Shown here: positions 42,969-51,732 of the stretch, in pieces | Numbering within the stretch: the stretch's first letter is position 1 | Layout: each line of letters opens with the position of its first letter | Assembly: GCA_022711595.1 (NCBI GenBank) | Contig: JAKLET010000012.1 | Location: forward strand, 36,813 to 100,812 | Length of the DNA stretch: 64,000 bases | Reading direction: 5' to 3' | Source: Deltaproteobacteria bacterium | GTDB lineage: Bacteria > Desulfobacterota > Syntrophorhabdia > Syntrophorhabdales > Syntrophorhabdaceae | Made by a program: the position numbers and the translations under genes | Notes under the pieces: generated by a model | Databases searched by the model: none | Seen by the model: the letters and a program-made list of their open reading frames with translations, nothing else | Told to the model about the DNA's origin: nothing

Positions 42969-44120
42969 GTGCCAGTTAATTCCCGGTTGATCCAGCCCGT
43001 CAGCATGATCGTCCTTACCGGAGGGCCCTGCTCGGGGAAAAGCTCGTCCCTTGCCTATCTCACAGAAAAGCTTTCAGACAAGGGCTTCATGGTCTTTGTC
43101 GTGCCGGAAACGGCGACCCTGATCACGGGAAACGGCATAGACCGGCGCAAGATGGACAAGCCGGGCCAGATAGTGGTCTTCGAGGAGGTCATTTTTGACA
43201 TGCAGATGTCCTTCGAAGATACTTACAAACAGGCCGTCGCGAGGATCTTCCCCGAACGCAGGAAGGTGATACTCCTTGACAGGGGCATCATGGACATCAG
43301 GGCCTTCCTGACCGACGATGTTTTCAACGGAATCATGAGAAGAAAGGGCCTGACCCGGGCCGCCATCCGGCACAGGTACGATGGTGTTATCCACCTTGTC
43401 ACCGCGGCCGACGGGGCCGCTGAATACTATACCGGCGAGAACAACACGGCGCGTCTTGAAACACCCGAAGAGGCGCTCAGAATAGACCTGAGGACGCAGG
43501 AGAGCTGGCTCGGCCATCCCCGCTTCAAAATCATCGACAACAGCACCGATTTCGAAGGCAAGATCAAGAGGGCATTTTCCGCCATCGCCCGGTTTCTCGG
43601 CATCCCCGATGTGCCGCCCACACGGGAGAAATACCTCGTCAGCCGCGTTGACCTCGTCAGCCTGCCGGCCCATCAGAGACTCGATATAGAACAGGTTTAC
43701 CTCCGCTCTAAAGATAAAAGAGAGGAGACAAGGATCCGCAGGAGGGGGCAGGACGGTGCATACTTCCATTTCCTCGCCAGGACAAGGCTTGCCGGCGCGA
43801 GGAGCGTTCCCGTCGAAGAAGAGGAGCTCATACCCGAACAGGAATACCTGAACCTCACCCGGCTCATGGACCCCAAAACGGAGGTTCTCAGCAAGGAGCG
43901 CATATGCTTCTTATGGAACAACCAGCACTTTGAACTGGATAGATATAACGGAAGGCACAGAGGGCTCATGATGCTCCATGCAGAGTCTTCAGGCCCGGAT
44001 GTGAAAAGTCAGACCGCCATACCGCCTTTCATCACCATCGGCAGACACGTCACCGATGATCCCCGCTATGCGGACAGGAACCTCGCCAGAAAAAACCCAA
44101 AAGATAGTCCAAAAATTTAA
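42969..44120 (+). CDS. AAA_28-type ATPase with CYTH-like C-terminal domain
   Basis: About 383 aa. GTG at 42969 is chosen (GGGGGAGG 4 bases upstream); the frame further left lies in repeats. The P-loop GGPCSGKS (18-25) begins a kinase-like AAA_28 domain (NadR/TmK-type, to about residue 190, with LLDRGIMDIRAF). The C-terminal half has EQVYLRSKDKREETRIRRR, resembling the acidic/basic strands of CYTH phosphate-binding domains. The same pair of domains occurs in eukaryotic Ttd14-type proteins. No partner gene is adjacent; a nucleotide- or phosphoryl-lipid-related role is possible, not shown. Confidence 0.75.
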   Translation: MPVNSRLIQPVSMIVLTGGPCSGKSSSLAYLTEKLSDKGFMVFVVPETATLITGNGIDRRKMDKPGQIVVFEEVIFDMQMSFEDTYKQAVARIFPERRKVILLDRGIMDIRAFLTDDVFNGIMRRKGLTRAAIRHRYDGVIHLVTAADGAAEYYTGENNTARLETPEEALRIDLRTQESWLGHPRFKIIDNSTDFEGKIKRAFSAIARFLGIPDVPPTREKYLVSRVDLVSLPAHQRLDIEQVYLRSKDKREETRIRRRGQDGAYFHFLARTRLAGARSVPVEEEELIPEQEYLNLTRLMDPKTEVLSKERICFLWNNQHFELDRYNGRHRGLMMLHAESSGPDVKSQTAIPPFITIGRHVTDDPRYADRNLARKNPKDSPKI

Positions 44121-44142
44121 TGTTCCAATGCTTGAACGCTCT

Positions 44143-44203
44143 TAGCTGGAGAAACGGGACAAACCAAAGAAACTGAGTAAACCGGAGAAGCCAGAAAAAC
44201 CGG
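44143..44203. repeat. 9-bp repeat, AAAC family (single arm)
   Basis: AAAC followed by five variable bases occurs in phase about six times (AAACGGGAC AAACCAAAG and on). It lies between the convergent AAA/CYTH gene and the cytochrome gene. No clear opposite arm was found here. Confidence 0.7.
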
Positions 44204-44205
44204 TC

Positions 44206-44739
44206 TTACGGTACGGTGAAATCGTACTTGTGGCACTGGTTGCAGTAGTTCTCCGATTTCTGATGCTGGTGATGACACAGGTTGCAGTCAAGCGAAGTGC
44301 CGTAGTGGGGAGACGTGTGGGGGTTCTCCGGTTTCACCTTTGCCGTTTTCTCAGCCAGTTTATCGGCGTCGTGGCAGGTAAGGCACTGTTTCATTTTAAC
44401 CTCTCCCGCCTTTTTTGCCTTTCCATGGCATTTTTCGCAGTTTATGTCTCTAAGCCGGTGGAGGTGGCTTCCCGGCAGCTTGCCCTGCAGTTTTTGAGGC
44501 CCTGTCTTCTCATGGCACCCGAGGCAGTCCTTGTAGGCCATTTCCTTCGTGTCGACATGAGAGGGGGAGAAAACCTTCTCCTGTCCGTGGCATGCCGCGC
44601 AATTGCCCGGTTTTGCCGTTGCTACCCTTTTCGGTGCGGCAAAGACGGTGATGGAGAAAATTAAAAGCACTGCAAGGGTGAAGCCGAGAGCAAGGAGCTT
44701 TCCTGCCGGGATCACGGCACTGCCGCGCTTGTATGTCAT
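44206..44739 (-). CDS. six-haem periplasmic cytochrome c
   Basis: About 177 aa from ATG 44739 (GGGAGG upstream); the longer frame from 44826 runs through a hairpin and is rejected. A signal peptide (ALGFTLAVLLIFSITVFA) precedes six CxxCH sites: CAACH, CLGCH, CEKCH, CLTCH, CNLCH, CNQCH. The flavoprotein gene lies just upstream on the same strand. Together they look like a two-protein version of flavocytochrome c, in which the haem part feeds electrons to the FAD protein in the periplasm. Confidence 0.9.
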   Translation of the reverse strand: MTYKRGSAVIPAGKLLALGFTLAVLLIFSITVFAAPKRVATAKPGNCAACHGQEKVFSPSHVDTKEMAYKDCLGCHEKTGPQKLQGKLPGSHLHRLRDINCEKCHGKAKKAGEVKMKQCLTCHDADKLAEKTAKVKPENPHTSPHYGTSLDCNLCHHQHQKSENYCNQCHKYDFTVP

Positions 44740-44788
44740 ATCTGCCTCCCTGACCCATATCTGCTGCAGCGGGCACGGTATTTTTAAA

Positions 44789-44815
44789 GGGAAAGGGCGG
44801 ACTCGGCCCTTTCCC
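44789..44815 (-). terminator. strong intercistronic hairpin
   Basis: GGGAAAGGGC and GCCCTTTCCC, ten perfect pairs around a 7-base loop, with TTTAAAAA after it in the direction of the flavoprotein gene. It lies between the flavoprotein stop and the cytochrome start, so it may end part of the transcription or set different transcript levels. Confidence 0.65.
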
Positions 44816-44836
44816 GTCTTTCTCACGCGTTCACGG

Positions 44837-46390
44837 TCAGCCCCAGGACTTTTCTTTGGCCGCGTTCTTGCCCGCGATGCGGCCGAAGACCAGGCAATCG
44901 GCCATGGCTACCCCGCCGAGCCGCACGGCGCCGTGCACCCCTCCGGTGACCTCTCCGGCGGCGTAGAGCCCTTTCAACGGCTTGAAATCAAGGCCGAAGA
45001 CCTGGGCGTTCTTGTCGATGACCAGCCCGCCCATCGTGTGGTGGACCTTGGGCCAGAGCCTGGCGGCATAAAAAGGCGGCGCGGCCGTCGGCCGGGCATC
45101 TTTGAAGATCATGCAATCAAAATCGTCGTCCTTTTTCTTTTCGACGAAGGAGTTCCAGCGCGCGATCTCCTGCTGCAAAGCACTGAGGGGTATATTGTAA
45201 TTTTTCGCAAGGGCTTCCAGGGTGTCGAATTTCTTCACGGCCCCCGATTCCAGACCCTTTTCGAGGGCCCTGGGAAATACCTGTTTGGGCACTGAATAGG
45301 AGTCACCCATGATGATGACCGGGTGGCCGAGGAGGATGATCGCGTCCGCCCGTTCCTTCCGGTTTCCTGTTTCCTTGAAAAAACGTTTTCCTTTGACAGG
45401 ATCGATCATGGGCCCGTAACCGACGAGCCTTTCGCAAAAGAGAGGGACGTGACCGAAACCCTTTTCATCGGGGCTTGTCCAGGGACCGAGCTGTATCCAG
45501 TCCATCTGCACGTCCATGGCGCCGGCCATGCACGCGGCAAGCAACGCCTCGCCGGTCGCGCCGGGCTGATTGGTCGTTCCGAACTTGTCGGTGAGGCGGG
45601 GATCCTCGATCTGGCGCAGCTTAAGATCCTCGGAAAAACCGCCCGAGGTCAGGATAACAGCCTTCCGGGCCTTGATGTAAGCCGTCTTGCCTGACTTCTC
45701 ATCGGGGAACTTGTAGCCCGTTCGCACCTCGATGCCAACGATCCGCCCGTCCTTGTTCGCTATGAACCGCACCATCTTTGTTCGGGTCTGGACCTCAATC
45801 CCGAGCGCTCTGGCCTTGCCGAGCATCTTGTTGACCACTTCAGATCCTGAGGCATTGGCGGTCTGGTTCGCCCTTTTCACTGAATGGCCGCCATGAAAGT
45901 TAAGCCTTGTAAACTTGGCCCCAATGTAATTCTCACACCATTCCAGGGCATCTTTGGCCTGGTCGGCCACGGTCCTGGCCAGCTCGGGATGGTTCAGGTA
46001 GAGCCCGGCCTTCATCATGTCGTTGTACATGAGATCGGGTGAATCCTGGACCCCGGCTTCCTTTTGCAGCTTTGTCCCCGGAGCACAAAAATCCCCGCCG
46101 TTGATGATCGAGTTGCCCCCGTGGACGGCCATTTTTTCAATGACCACCGCGCTGGCCCCGGCATTCTTTGCCTCAATGGCCGCGGCGAGACCCGCAAATC
46201 CACTGCCGATAACGACCACGTCATAGGTTTCATTCCATTTCTTAGGCATGGGACCTGTTGCTGCGGCAGCCTCTCCTGTGCCAACCGCAAGGCCTCCCAC
46301 GGTCATCCCGGCCACCGCGGCAGCCCCGCCTGTGGATTTCAGGAAACCGCGCCTTGTCAAACCTCCCTTTTCCTCTGTATCATCCTTCAT
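44837..46390 (-). CDS. Tat-exported flavocytochrome-c-type flavoprotein reductase
   Basis: About 517 aa from ATG 46390 (GGGAGG upstream). A Tat signal (TRRGFLKS, 12-19) is followed by the FAD-binding fold (GSGFAG, 62-67). The active-site region of the fumarate/urocanate/arylacrylate reductase family shows in HHTMGGLVID and GGVHGAVRLGG. A built-in haem domain is absent; the six-haem cytochrome downstream probably supplies electrons. It would reduce an unsaturated carboxylate in the periplasm. The substrate cannot be read from sequence; in an aromatic degrader an acrylate side chain is one option. Confidence 0.88.
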   Translation of the reverse strand: MKDDTEEKGGLTRRGFLKSTGGAAAVAGMTVGGLAVGTGEAAAATGPMPKKWNETYDVVVIGSGFAGLAAAIEAKNAGASAVVIEKMAVHGGNSIINGGDFCAPGTKLQKEAGVQDSPDLMYNDMMKAGLYLNHPELARTVADQAKDALEWCENYIGAKFTRLNFHGGHSVKRANQTANASGSEVVNKMLGKARALGIEVQTRTKMVRFIANKDGRIVGIEVRTGYKFPDEKSGKTAYIKARKAVILTSGGFSEDLKLRQIEDPRLTDKFGTTNQPGATGEALLAACMAGAMDVQMDWIQLGPWTSPDEKGFGHVPLFCERLVGYGPMIDPVKGKRFFKETGNRKERADAIILLGHPVIIMGDSYSVPKQVFPRALEKGLESGAVKKFDTLEALAKNYNIPLSALQQEIARWNSFVEKKKDDDFDCMIFKDARPTAAPPFYAARLWPKVHHTMGGLVIDKNAQVFGLDFKPLKGLYAAGEVTGGVHGAVRLGGVAMADCLVFGRIAGKNAAKEKSWG

Positions 46391-46502
46391 GAAAACCTCC
46401 CGTGATTTGAGCACTTTGCTTCACAAACAGCGCTTTGTGTTTCCGCGATAAAATAAAGTTTACCAAAAAACTGCGGATTGTCAAAAAAATCCCGCCCCCT
46501 TG

Positions 46503-46588
46503 ATCCTTTTGTTTCTCTGGCTTGTCCGGTTATGGATATTTTATTAACCAAAGAAATCAGAGAAACTGAAGAAACCAGAGAAACGTAT
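46503..46588. repeat. 9-bp fold-back repeat, AAAC family, between divergent genes
   Basis: The left arm is GTTTCTCTGGCTTGTCCGG. The right arm has AAAC units (GAGAAACTGAAGAAACCAG). It sits between divergently transcribed genes, so here it cannot be a shared 3' end. The rest of the 46391-46633 gap has no visible gene. Confidence 0.7.
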
Positions 46589-46633
46589 CGTTAAGGTTGC
46601 AACAGCCGTGCAAAACGTATTATCCTAGAAAAC

Positions 46634-47638
46634 ATGACAGAACCGCAAAAAAGCAGGGGTATCATAGGCTTTACCACCACGGTCCCCGTGGAGCTTATTT
46701 TCGCGGCGGGTTATGAACCGTGCGATCTCAACAACATATTTGTCGGCGACCCTCAGCCGGGGAGATTCGTCGACCGTGCAGAGCGCGACGGTTTTCCAAA
46801 GAGCATGTGCAACTGGATAAAGGGTATCTACGGTGTCGTTATGGAGAAGCAGGTGGAAGCCGTCATCACCGTCATGGAAGGAGACTGCAGCAACACACAG
46901 GCCCTTGCCGAGATCCTTCGTTACCGGGGTGTCAGGACGATACCATTCTCATTTCCTTACGACCGTGACCGTGAGGTCCTCTCAAGGGAGATCGAAAAGC
47001 TCAAAAAAGAGCTTGGTGCAGAAGAGGGCGCGCTCGCGGAAGTGGAAACACGGATCGCGGCAGCGCGATCGAGGCTTTCGGAGATCGACACGATGACCTG
47101 GAGCGAACGCAACGTGACGGGCGGCGAGAACCACCTGTGGCTTGTGGGGGCCTCCGATATGCTCGGAGATATAAAAAAATATGCCGACGGAGCCGACGAG
47201 TTCATCTCCCGGGCCCGCACGAGGGAAAGCATGGAAGGGATCCCGCTGGGCTACATCGGCGTTCCTCCCATCATCGAGGGCCTTTATGATTTCATCGAGG
47301 GCGTGGGGGGACATGTTATTTACAACGAAACACAAAGACAGTTCGCGCTGCCCTGTGAGGCGGCGGACATTGTCGAACGCTACCTCCTCTACACCTATCC
47401 TTACGGGATCTTTGCGCGCCTGGAGGATATCAACAAAGAGATCGGGCTTCGGGGGATAAAGGGGATCATCCATTACGTGCAGGCCTTCTGTTTCAGGGCC
47501 ATTGAGGACGTGATACTCAGGGAAACCATCGATGTCCCCATTCTTACTATAGAGGGCGACATGCCGAAAACCCTCGATTCACGGACGAAGATGCGCATAG
47601 AGGCTTTCATAGAGATGCTTGAAGGCGGACCTTGTTGA
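46634..47638 (+). CDS. solitary 2-hydroxyacyl-CoA dehydratase-family protein
   Basis: A 334-aa protein of the HgdB/BcrC-type fold, shorter than the catalytic subunits of the reductase operon. Cysteines in EPCDLNN, SMCNWIKG, EGDCSNTQ and QAFCFRA stand where this family binds its cluster. A central coiled coil (about residues 115-155, REIEKLKKELGAEEG) splits the two lobes. No activator ATPase or partner subunit is next to it; it could borrow the activators of the reductase operon, or have another role. The DUF4911 gene follows closely. Confidence 0.82.
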   Translation: MTEPQKSRGIIGFTTTVPVELIFAAGYEPCDLNNIFVGDPQPGRFVDRAERDGFPKSMCNWIKGIYGVVMEKQVEAVITVMEGDCSNTQALAEILRYRGVRTIPFSFPYDRDREVLSREIEKLKKELGAEEGALAEVETRIAAARSRLSEIDTMTWSERNVTGGENHLWLVGASDMLGDIKKYADGADEFISRARTRESMEGIPLGYIGVPPIIEGLYDFIEGVGGHVIYNETQRQFALPCEAADIVERYLLYTYPYGIFARLEDINKEIGLRGIKGIIHYVQAFCFRAIEDVILRETIDVPILTIEGDMPKTLDSRTKMRIEAFIEMLEGGPC

Positions 47639-47672
47639 CAACGGCAAGCTGTGCGCCGGCAGGAGGGACCTT

Positions 47673-47891
47673 ATGATCGAGGAAAGGACAAAGCGTTTTC
47701 TCATAGACAGGGGCGGCATCGGTTTCTTCAAGGCCATTCTGGAATCCTATGAGGATGTGGCCATCTTTTCTGTCATCGACGGCAGGACGGGACTCATCGA
47801 AGTCATCTATCCCGCAAGCTTTGAAAAGGACCTCAGTGGTATCACGGCGGATATGGTACACTATGGGATAGAATTCCGGGAGGTTTGCTGA
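47673..47891 (+). CDS. DUF4911-like small protein
   Basis: About 72 aa. The ATG at 47673 is behind AGGAGGGA; a longer frame overlaps the upstream gene. The segment DRGGIGFFKAILESYEDVA resembles DUF4911, a short domain found in Firmicutes and Desulfobacterota with no known function. Its stop overlaps the tldD ATG, so the two are translationally coupled. Confidence 0.7.
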   Translation: MIEERTKRFLIDRGGIGFFKAILESYEDVAIFSVIDGRTGLIEVIYPASFEKDLSGITADMVHYGIEFREVC

Positions 47892-49270
47892 TGTTCAACG
47901 AGAAGAGGGTGCTCGACGCCCTCATGGAAGGTGAAGGGATCTTCAGCGATATCTTCGCGGATGAAAGGGCCTATACCTTTATTCAGCTTGAGTCTGGCAG
48001 GGTGGAAAAGCTCGAGCGCGGAGAGGACGCAGGCATCGGCCTGAGGGTCATCGCTCCGTGGAAGAGTTTTTACGCGTCCACTAATTCCTTTGATGAAGCA
48101 CACCTTGTCGATCTTGCCCGGCAGCTTTCACGATACTGCGAGGGCAAGGCCCGGACAGCACCGGGGGCTGTCCGGACATCTCTCGCAGGGAGGTATCCCT
48201 TTTCCATTTCCAGGGATCCCGGGGATGTCCCTGCCGGCGAAAAGCTGGCACTTGTCAGGAGCTTCGAGTCCATGGCGCGTAAAATGGAGCCGCGCATCAC
48301 CCAGGTGCGCGTCGTCTACCGTGACACCCGCCAAAATGTAAAGATCTTTACCAGCGATGACGGGACGGTTGAAGACAGCCGTATGCAGGTCGTTCTTTCC
48401 GTCCTGCTCGTAGGCCAGGACAACGGCGAGATGCAGACATCCTACGAGGCAGTGGGCGGTTTTTATGGTTTTGAGTTTTTCACCGATGATCTTATCGAAG
48501 GTCTTGCCGTGAAAACGGTGAGGCGCCTTCAGGGTCTTCTTGCCGCGAGGGAGGCACCCATGGGCATGAGGACGGTCGTCCTCGCGTCTGAGGCCGGCGG
48601 TACCATGATCCATGAGGCGATCGGCCACGGACTGGAGGCGGACCTTGCCATGGAAGGGCTCTCCTGCTACAAGGGCCTTCTCGGCACGGCGATCGCGTCG
48701 CCCCTCATCAGTGTCGTGGACGATGCGACGATCCCGTACATGCGGGGCACCTATGCCTTTGACGACGAGGGTGTGCCGTCCGAGAGGACCGTTCTCGTAG
48801 AAAAGGGTGTGCTGAAGAACTATCTCTTTGACCGGTTCCACGCCATGAAGCACAATATGGGGCCGACGGGCAACGGCAGGAGGGAGTCCTACCGATTCAG
48901 GCCCATACCGCGCATGAGCAATACCATGATCCTCCCCGGCGGCGATGACCCGCAAAAGATCATCGCCTCCGTGGATGACGGTGTCCTCGTTGTCAAGATG
49001 GGCGGCGGCCAGGTGGACACGGTGCGGGGGGACTTTGTCTTCGAGATATCAGAAGGCTATCTCATTGAAAAAGGCGCCGCGGGGCCCATGATAAAGAACG
49101 CCACCATGATGGGAAACGGCCTGAAGGTCCTTCACGATATTGACATGGTGGGGACGGACCTCGGTTTCGGTATAGGCACATGCGGCAAGGACGGTCAGGG
49201 GGTTCCCGTGGCGGATGCACAGCCGACACTGCGGATACCCGGGATCATAGTGGGGGGACGCGGCGGGTAA
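47891..49270 (+). CDS. tldD: TldD-family metalloprotease
   Basis: About 459 aa from ATG 47891. HEAIGHGLEAD near residue 240 is the HExxxH zinc motif of the TldD subunit. The C-terminal region has MSNTMILPG and the Gly-rich family ending. TldD works with TldE/PmbA to degrade or mature small peptides. The TldE partner is not adjacent; the small DUF4911 gene precedes it. Length is normal. Confidence 0.92.
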   Translation: MFNEKRVLDALMEGEGIFSDIFADERAYTFIQLESGRVEKLERGEDAGIGLRVIAPWKSFYASTNSFDEAHLVDLARQLSRYCEGKARTAPGAVRTSLAGRYPFSISRDPGDVPAGEKLALVRSFESMARKMEPRITQVRVVYRDTRQNVKIFTSDDGTVEDSRMQVVLSVLLVGQDNGEMQTSYEAVGGFYGFEFFTDDLIEGLAVKTVRRLQGLLAAREAPMGMRTVVLASEAGGTMIHEAIGHGLEADLAMEGLSCYKGLLGTAIASPLISVVDDATIPYMRGTYAFDDEGVPSERTVLVEKGVLKNYLFDRFHAMKHNMGPTGNGRRESYRFRPIPRMSNTMILPGGDDPQKIIASVDDGVLVVKMGGGQVDTVRGDFVFEISEGYLIEKGAAGPMIKNATMMGNGLKVLHDIDMVGTDLGFGIGTCGKDGQGVPVADAQPTLRIPGIIVGGRGG

Positions 49271-49274
49271 CAAA

Positions 49275-50192
49275 ATGAAAAGGTATAAGCGAAAGATCAG
49301 AGGTGATGGTTTTTACCGGGATCTCCTTGACAACCTTTACGACGGGGTCTATTTCGTAGATAAGGACCGCACAATACTCTATTGGAACGATGCCGCCGAG
49401 AAGATGACCGGGTACAGCCGGGAGGATGTGGAGGGCAACCATTGCTGGGACAATATTCTCAGGCATGTCGACGACAAAGGGTTTAATCTCTGTGATGGGA
49501 ACTGTCCGCTGGAGAGGGCCATGCAGGGCGGAAAGGTGCTCGACAGCGAGGTATATTTCCACCATCGCGACGGCCACAGGGTTCCGGTGCTTGTCCGGGT
49601 CTCACCCATCCATGACAGCCGCAATAATATCATAGGTGCCGTGGAGGTATTCAGCGACAACTCACCGAAGGTCGAGCTTGAAAGGAAAGTCCGCGAATTG
49701 GAGCGCATGGCGCTTCTGGACCCTTTGACGAAGCTTGGCAACCGGCGCTACGGTGAGATGAACCTCGCGGGTAAGCTCCGGGAATTCAAGCGTTACGGGT
49801 GGCCCTTCGGGGTCCTTTTCATCGATATCGACAATTTCAAAGATGTCAACGATACCTACGGACACGATGCCGGGGACAAGGTGCTGCGCATAGTCGCGGC
49901 CACCATAATCAACGGCTTGCGTTCATCGGACGTGGTGAGCAGGTGGGGCGGAGAGGAGTTTGTCGCTTTTGTCGCCAACATTGATAAAGAGAAGCTTCTT
50001 TATGTCGCCGAAAAGATACGGACCCTCGTGGAGGCATCATCGATCCCCATAGAGGACATGGACCGCAGTGTCACCATATCCATAGGGGCCACCATAGCTC
50101 AAAAAAAGGACACCGCGCCGTCCCTTATCAAAAGGGCCGACAGCCTCATGTACCGCAGCAAGAAGGAAGGCCGCAACCGAACGTCCATGTAA
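49275..50192 (+). CDS. PAS-GGDEF diguanylate cyclase
   Basis: A 305-aa cyclic-di-GMP synthase. The N-terminal PAS domain (about 10-130) has an unusual cysteine set: NHCWDN, then LCDGNCPL. The GGDEF domain has FIDIDNFKDVND (metal-binding Asp), WGGEEF at about 224-229 (active) and an inhibitory site RSSD five residues before it. No membrane segment, so it is a cytoplasmic sensor. It begins 4 bases after tldD. The HD-GYP protein at 60008-61246 would be the opposing activity in the window. Confidence 0.92.
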   Translation: MKRYKRKIRGDGFYRDLLDNLYDGVYFVDKDRTILYWNDAAEKMTGYSREDVEGNHCWDNILRHVDDKGFNLCDGNCPLERAMQGGKVLDSEVYFHHRDGHRVPVLVRVSPIHDSRNNIIGAVEVFSDNSPKVELERKVRELERMALLDPLTKLGNRRYGEMNLAGKLREFKRYGWPFGVLFIDIDNFKDVNDTYGHDAGDKVLRIVAATIINGLRSSDVVSRWGGEEFVAFVANIDKEKLLYVAEKIRTLVEASSIPIEDMDRSVTISIGATIAQKKDTAPSLIKRADSLMYRSKKEGRNRTSM

Positions 50193-50195
50193 AAA

Positions 50196-50346
50196 CAGTT
50201 TAAACCGTTTGAGCCGCTTGAACGTTAAAGGCAAACGCAAAGGACAGTTTCAACCGCCTGAGCCGTTTCAACCGAAAAGGCCTTAAAGCTTTTCAAGTTT
50301 TTCCAGTTGGAACGTTTGGAACGGCTGGAACTATTGGAACTGTCTT
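50196..50346. repeat. 9-bp fold-back repeat, TTGAA family, with dispersed core
   Basis: The left part has TTTGAGCCG CTTGAACG units, then the 19-base core (50224-50242) shared in inverted form with 23094-23112. A second arm pair starts GACAGTTTCAACC and ends GGAACTGTC. It lies between the convergent diguanylate cyclase and TPR genes and fills the gap. Confidence 0.8.
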
Positions 50347-50349
50347 TCG

Positions 50350-51705
50350 TTACCAGGTGATCTTCAGTTCCGTAAGGGTTTCCCGGGCGTCCTTGTTGCC
50401 CAGTCGGGCGGAGCTCTTCAGGTCTTCGACGGATCCATCCCTGTCCCCCGTTTTTAGACGTGCGACGGCGCGGTTGAAATAGGCGAGACCGTACTTCGGG
50501 TTGAGCTCGATGGCCTTCGTGTAATCAGCTACAGCCTCTTCATATTTCCCCATGTTGAAATACGTGAAGCCGCGGTTGTTGTAAGCAGTGGAATATTTCG
50601 GGTTGAGCTCGATGGCCTTGTTGTAGTCTTTGATGGCCCGGCCGAGGTCTCCCAGCCTGTCGTAAGTGTATCCCCGGTTACTGAATGCCGTGGCATATTT
50701 CGGGTTGAGCTCAATGGCCTTCGTATAATCGGCCGCCGCCTCTTTATATTTCCCCATGTTGAAATACGTGAAGCCGCGGTTATTGTATGCCGTGGCATGG
50801 CGGGGGTCGAGCCCGATCGCCTTGTCGTGGTCCCTGATGGCGTCGTCATATTTCCCCATGGTGCCGTACGCGTGTCCCCGGTTCGTGTAAGCCGTTGCGT
50901 ACTTCGGGTCCAGTTCGACGGCCTTCGTGTATTCCGCTATGGCGGGGCCTATATCGCCGATGAGGGAAAGGACATAACCTTTATTGTTGTAGGCGGCGGC
51001 GTACTTCGGGTCCAGTTCGATGGTCCTGGAGTAATCCTTCAGGGCGGCTTCGAAGTTCCCGACCTTGTGGTAGACATACCCCCTGTTGTAGTATGCCAGT
51101 GCGTAATGGGGGTTCGATGAGATCGCCTTTCCGAAGTCGGCGATGGCCAGATCGTACTTGCCGAGATTGTCATGGTAGAGCCCCCGGTTATTGTAGGCTA
51201 TGGCGTAAGAAGGGTTGAGCTCAATGGCCCTGTTGTAGTCCCTGACGGCAAGGTCGGGTTTGCCGAGCCCGTCATAGGCAAGCCCCCGGTTGTTGAAAGC
51301 GGTCGCCATATCGGACTTGATCTTTATGGCCCTGGAATAGTCCTCCACGGCCCGGTTGAGGTCCCCCGTGGAATAATAGGCGTGGCCCCGGTTATTGTAG
51401 GCTATGGCATCGCCTGGGTCGAGCTCCACGACGCGGGTATAGTCCTTTATCGCCTCGGGGTACCTGCCGAGACTGGCGTGTGATCGGCCCCTGTTGTACC
51501 AGGCATCGACGTTTGCCGGATCCAGGGCGACGGCCATGGAAAATTCATTGATGGCCGCCTCGTGATCGCCGGCATTGGCCAGCGCAAGCCCTTTCTTATT
51601 GATCTCGGCGGCGCTGTCGGCATACGCCGGCGGGATGGATGCCGACAGCAGGAAAAGGACGATAAAAAGGGATGACGCGACAAACCTGAGGGATGTGAGC
51701 CTCAT
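50350..51705 (-). CDS. exported protein of 12 tetratricopeptide repeats
   Basis: A 451-aa protein with a signal peptide (residues about 8-29) and then twelve consecutive 34-residue TPR units from about residue 32 to 440, most with AYNNRG and KAIELNPKY. No other domain. TPR rods hold protein partners, here in the periplasm. Several units are nearly identical in DNA as well as protein (units 9 and 11 most), a sign of recent internal duplication. AAGGGGGT precedes the start. Confidence 0.92.
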   Translation of the reverse strand: MRLTSLRFVASSLFIVLFLLSASIPPAYADSAAEINKKGLALANAGDHEAAINEFSMAVALDPANVDAWYNRGRSHASLGRYPEAIKDYTRVVELDPGDAIAYNNRGHAYYSTGDLNRAVEDYSRAIKIKSDMATAFNNRGLAYDGLGKPDLAVRDYNRAIELNPSYAIAYNNRGLYHDNLGKYDLAIADFGKAISSNPHYALAYYNRGYVYHKVGNFEAALKDYSRTIELDPKYAAAYNNKGYVLSLIGDIGPAIAEYTKAVELDPKYATAYTNRGHAYGTMGKYDDAIRDHDKAIGLDPRHATAYNNRGFTYFNMGKYKEAAADYTKAIELNPKYATAFSNRGYTYDRLGDLGRAIKDYNKAIELNPKYSTAYNNRGFTYFNMGKYEEAVADYTKAIELNPKYGLAYFNRAVARLKTGDRDGSVEDLKSSARLGNKDARETLTELKITW

Positions 51706-51732
51706 ATGAACCCCCTTGTTGTATATGACCTG

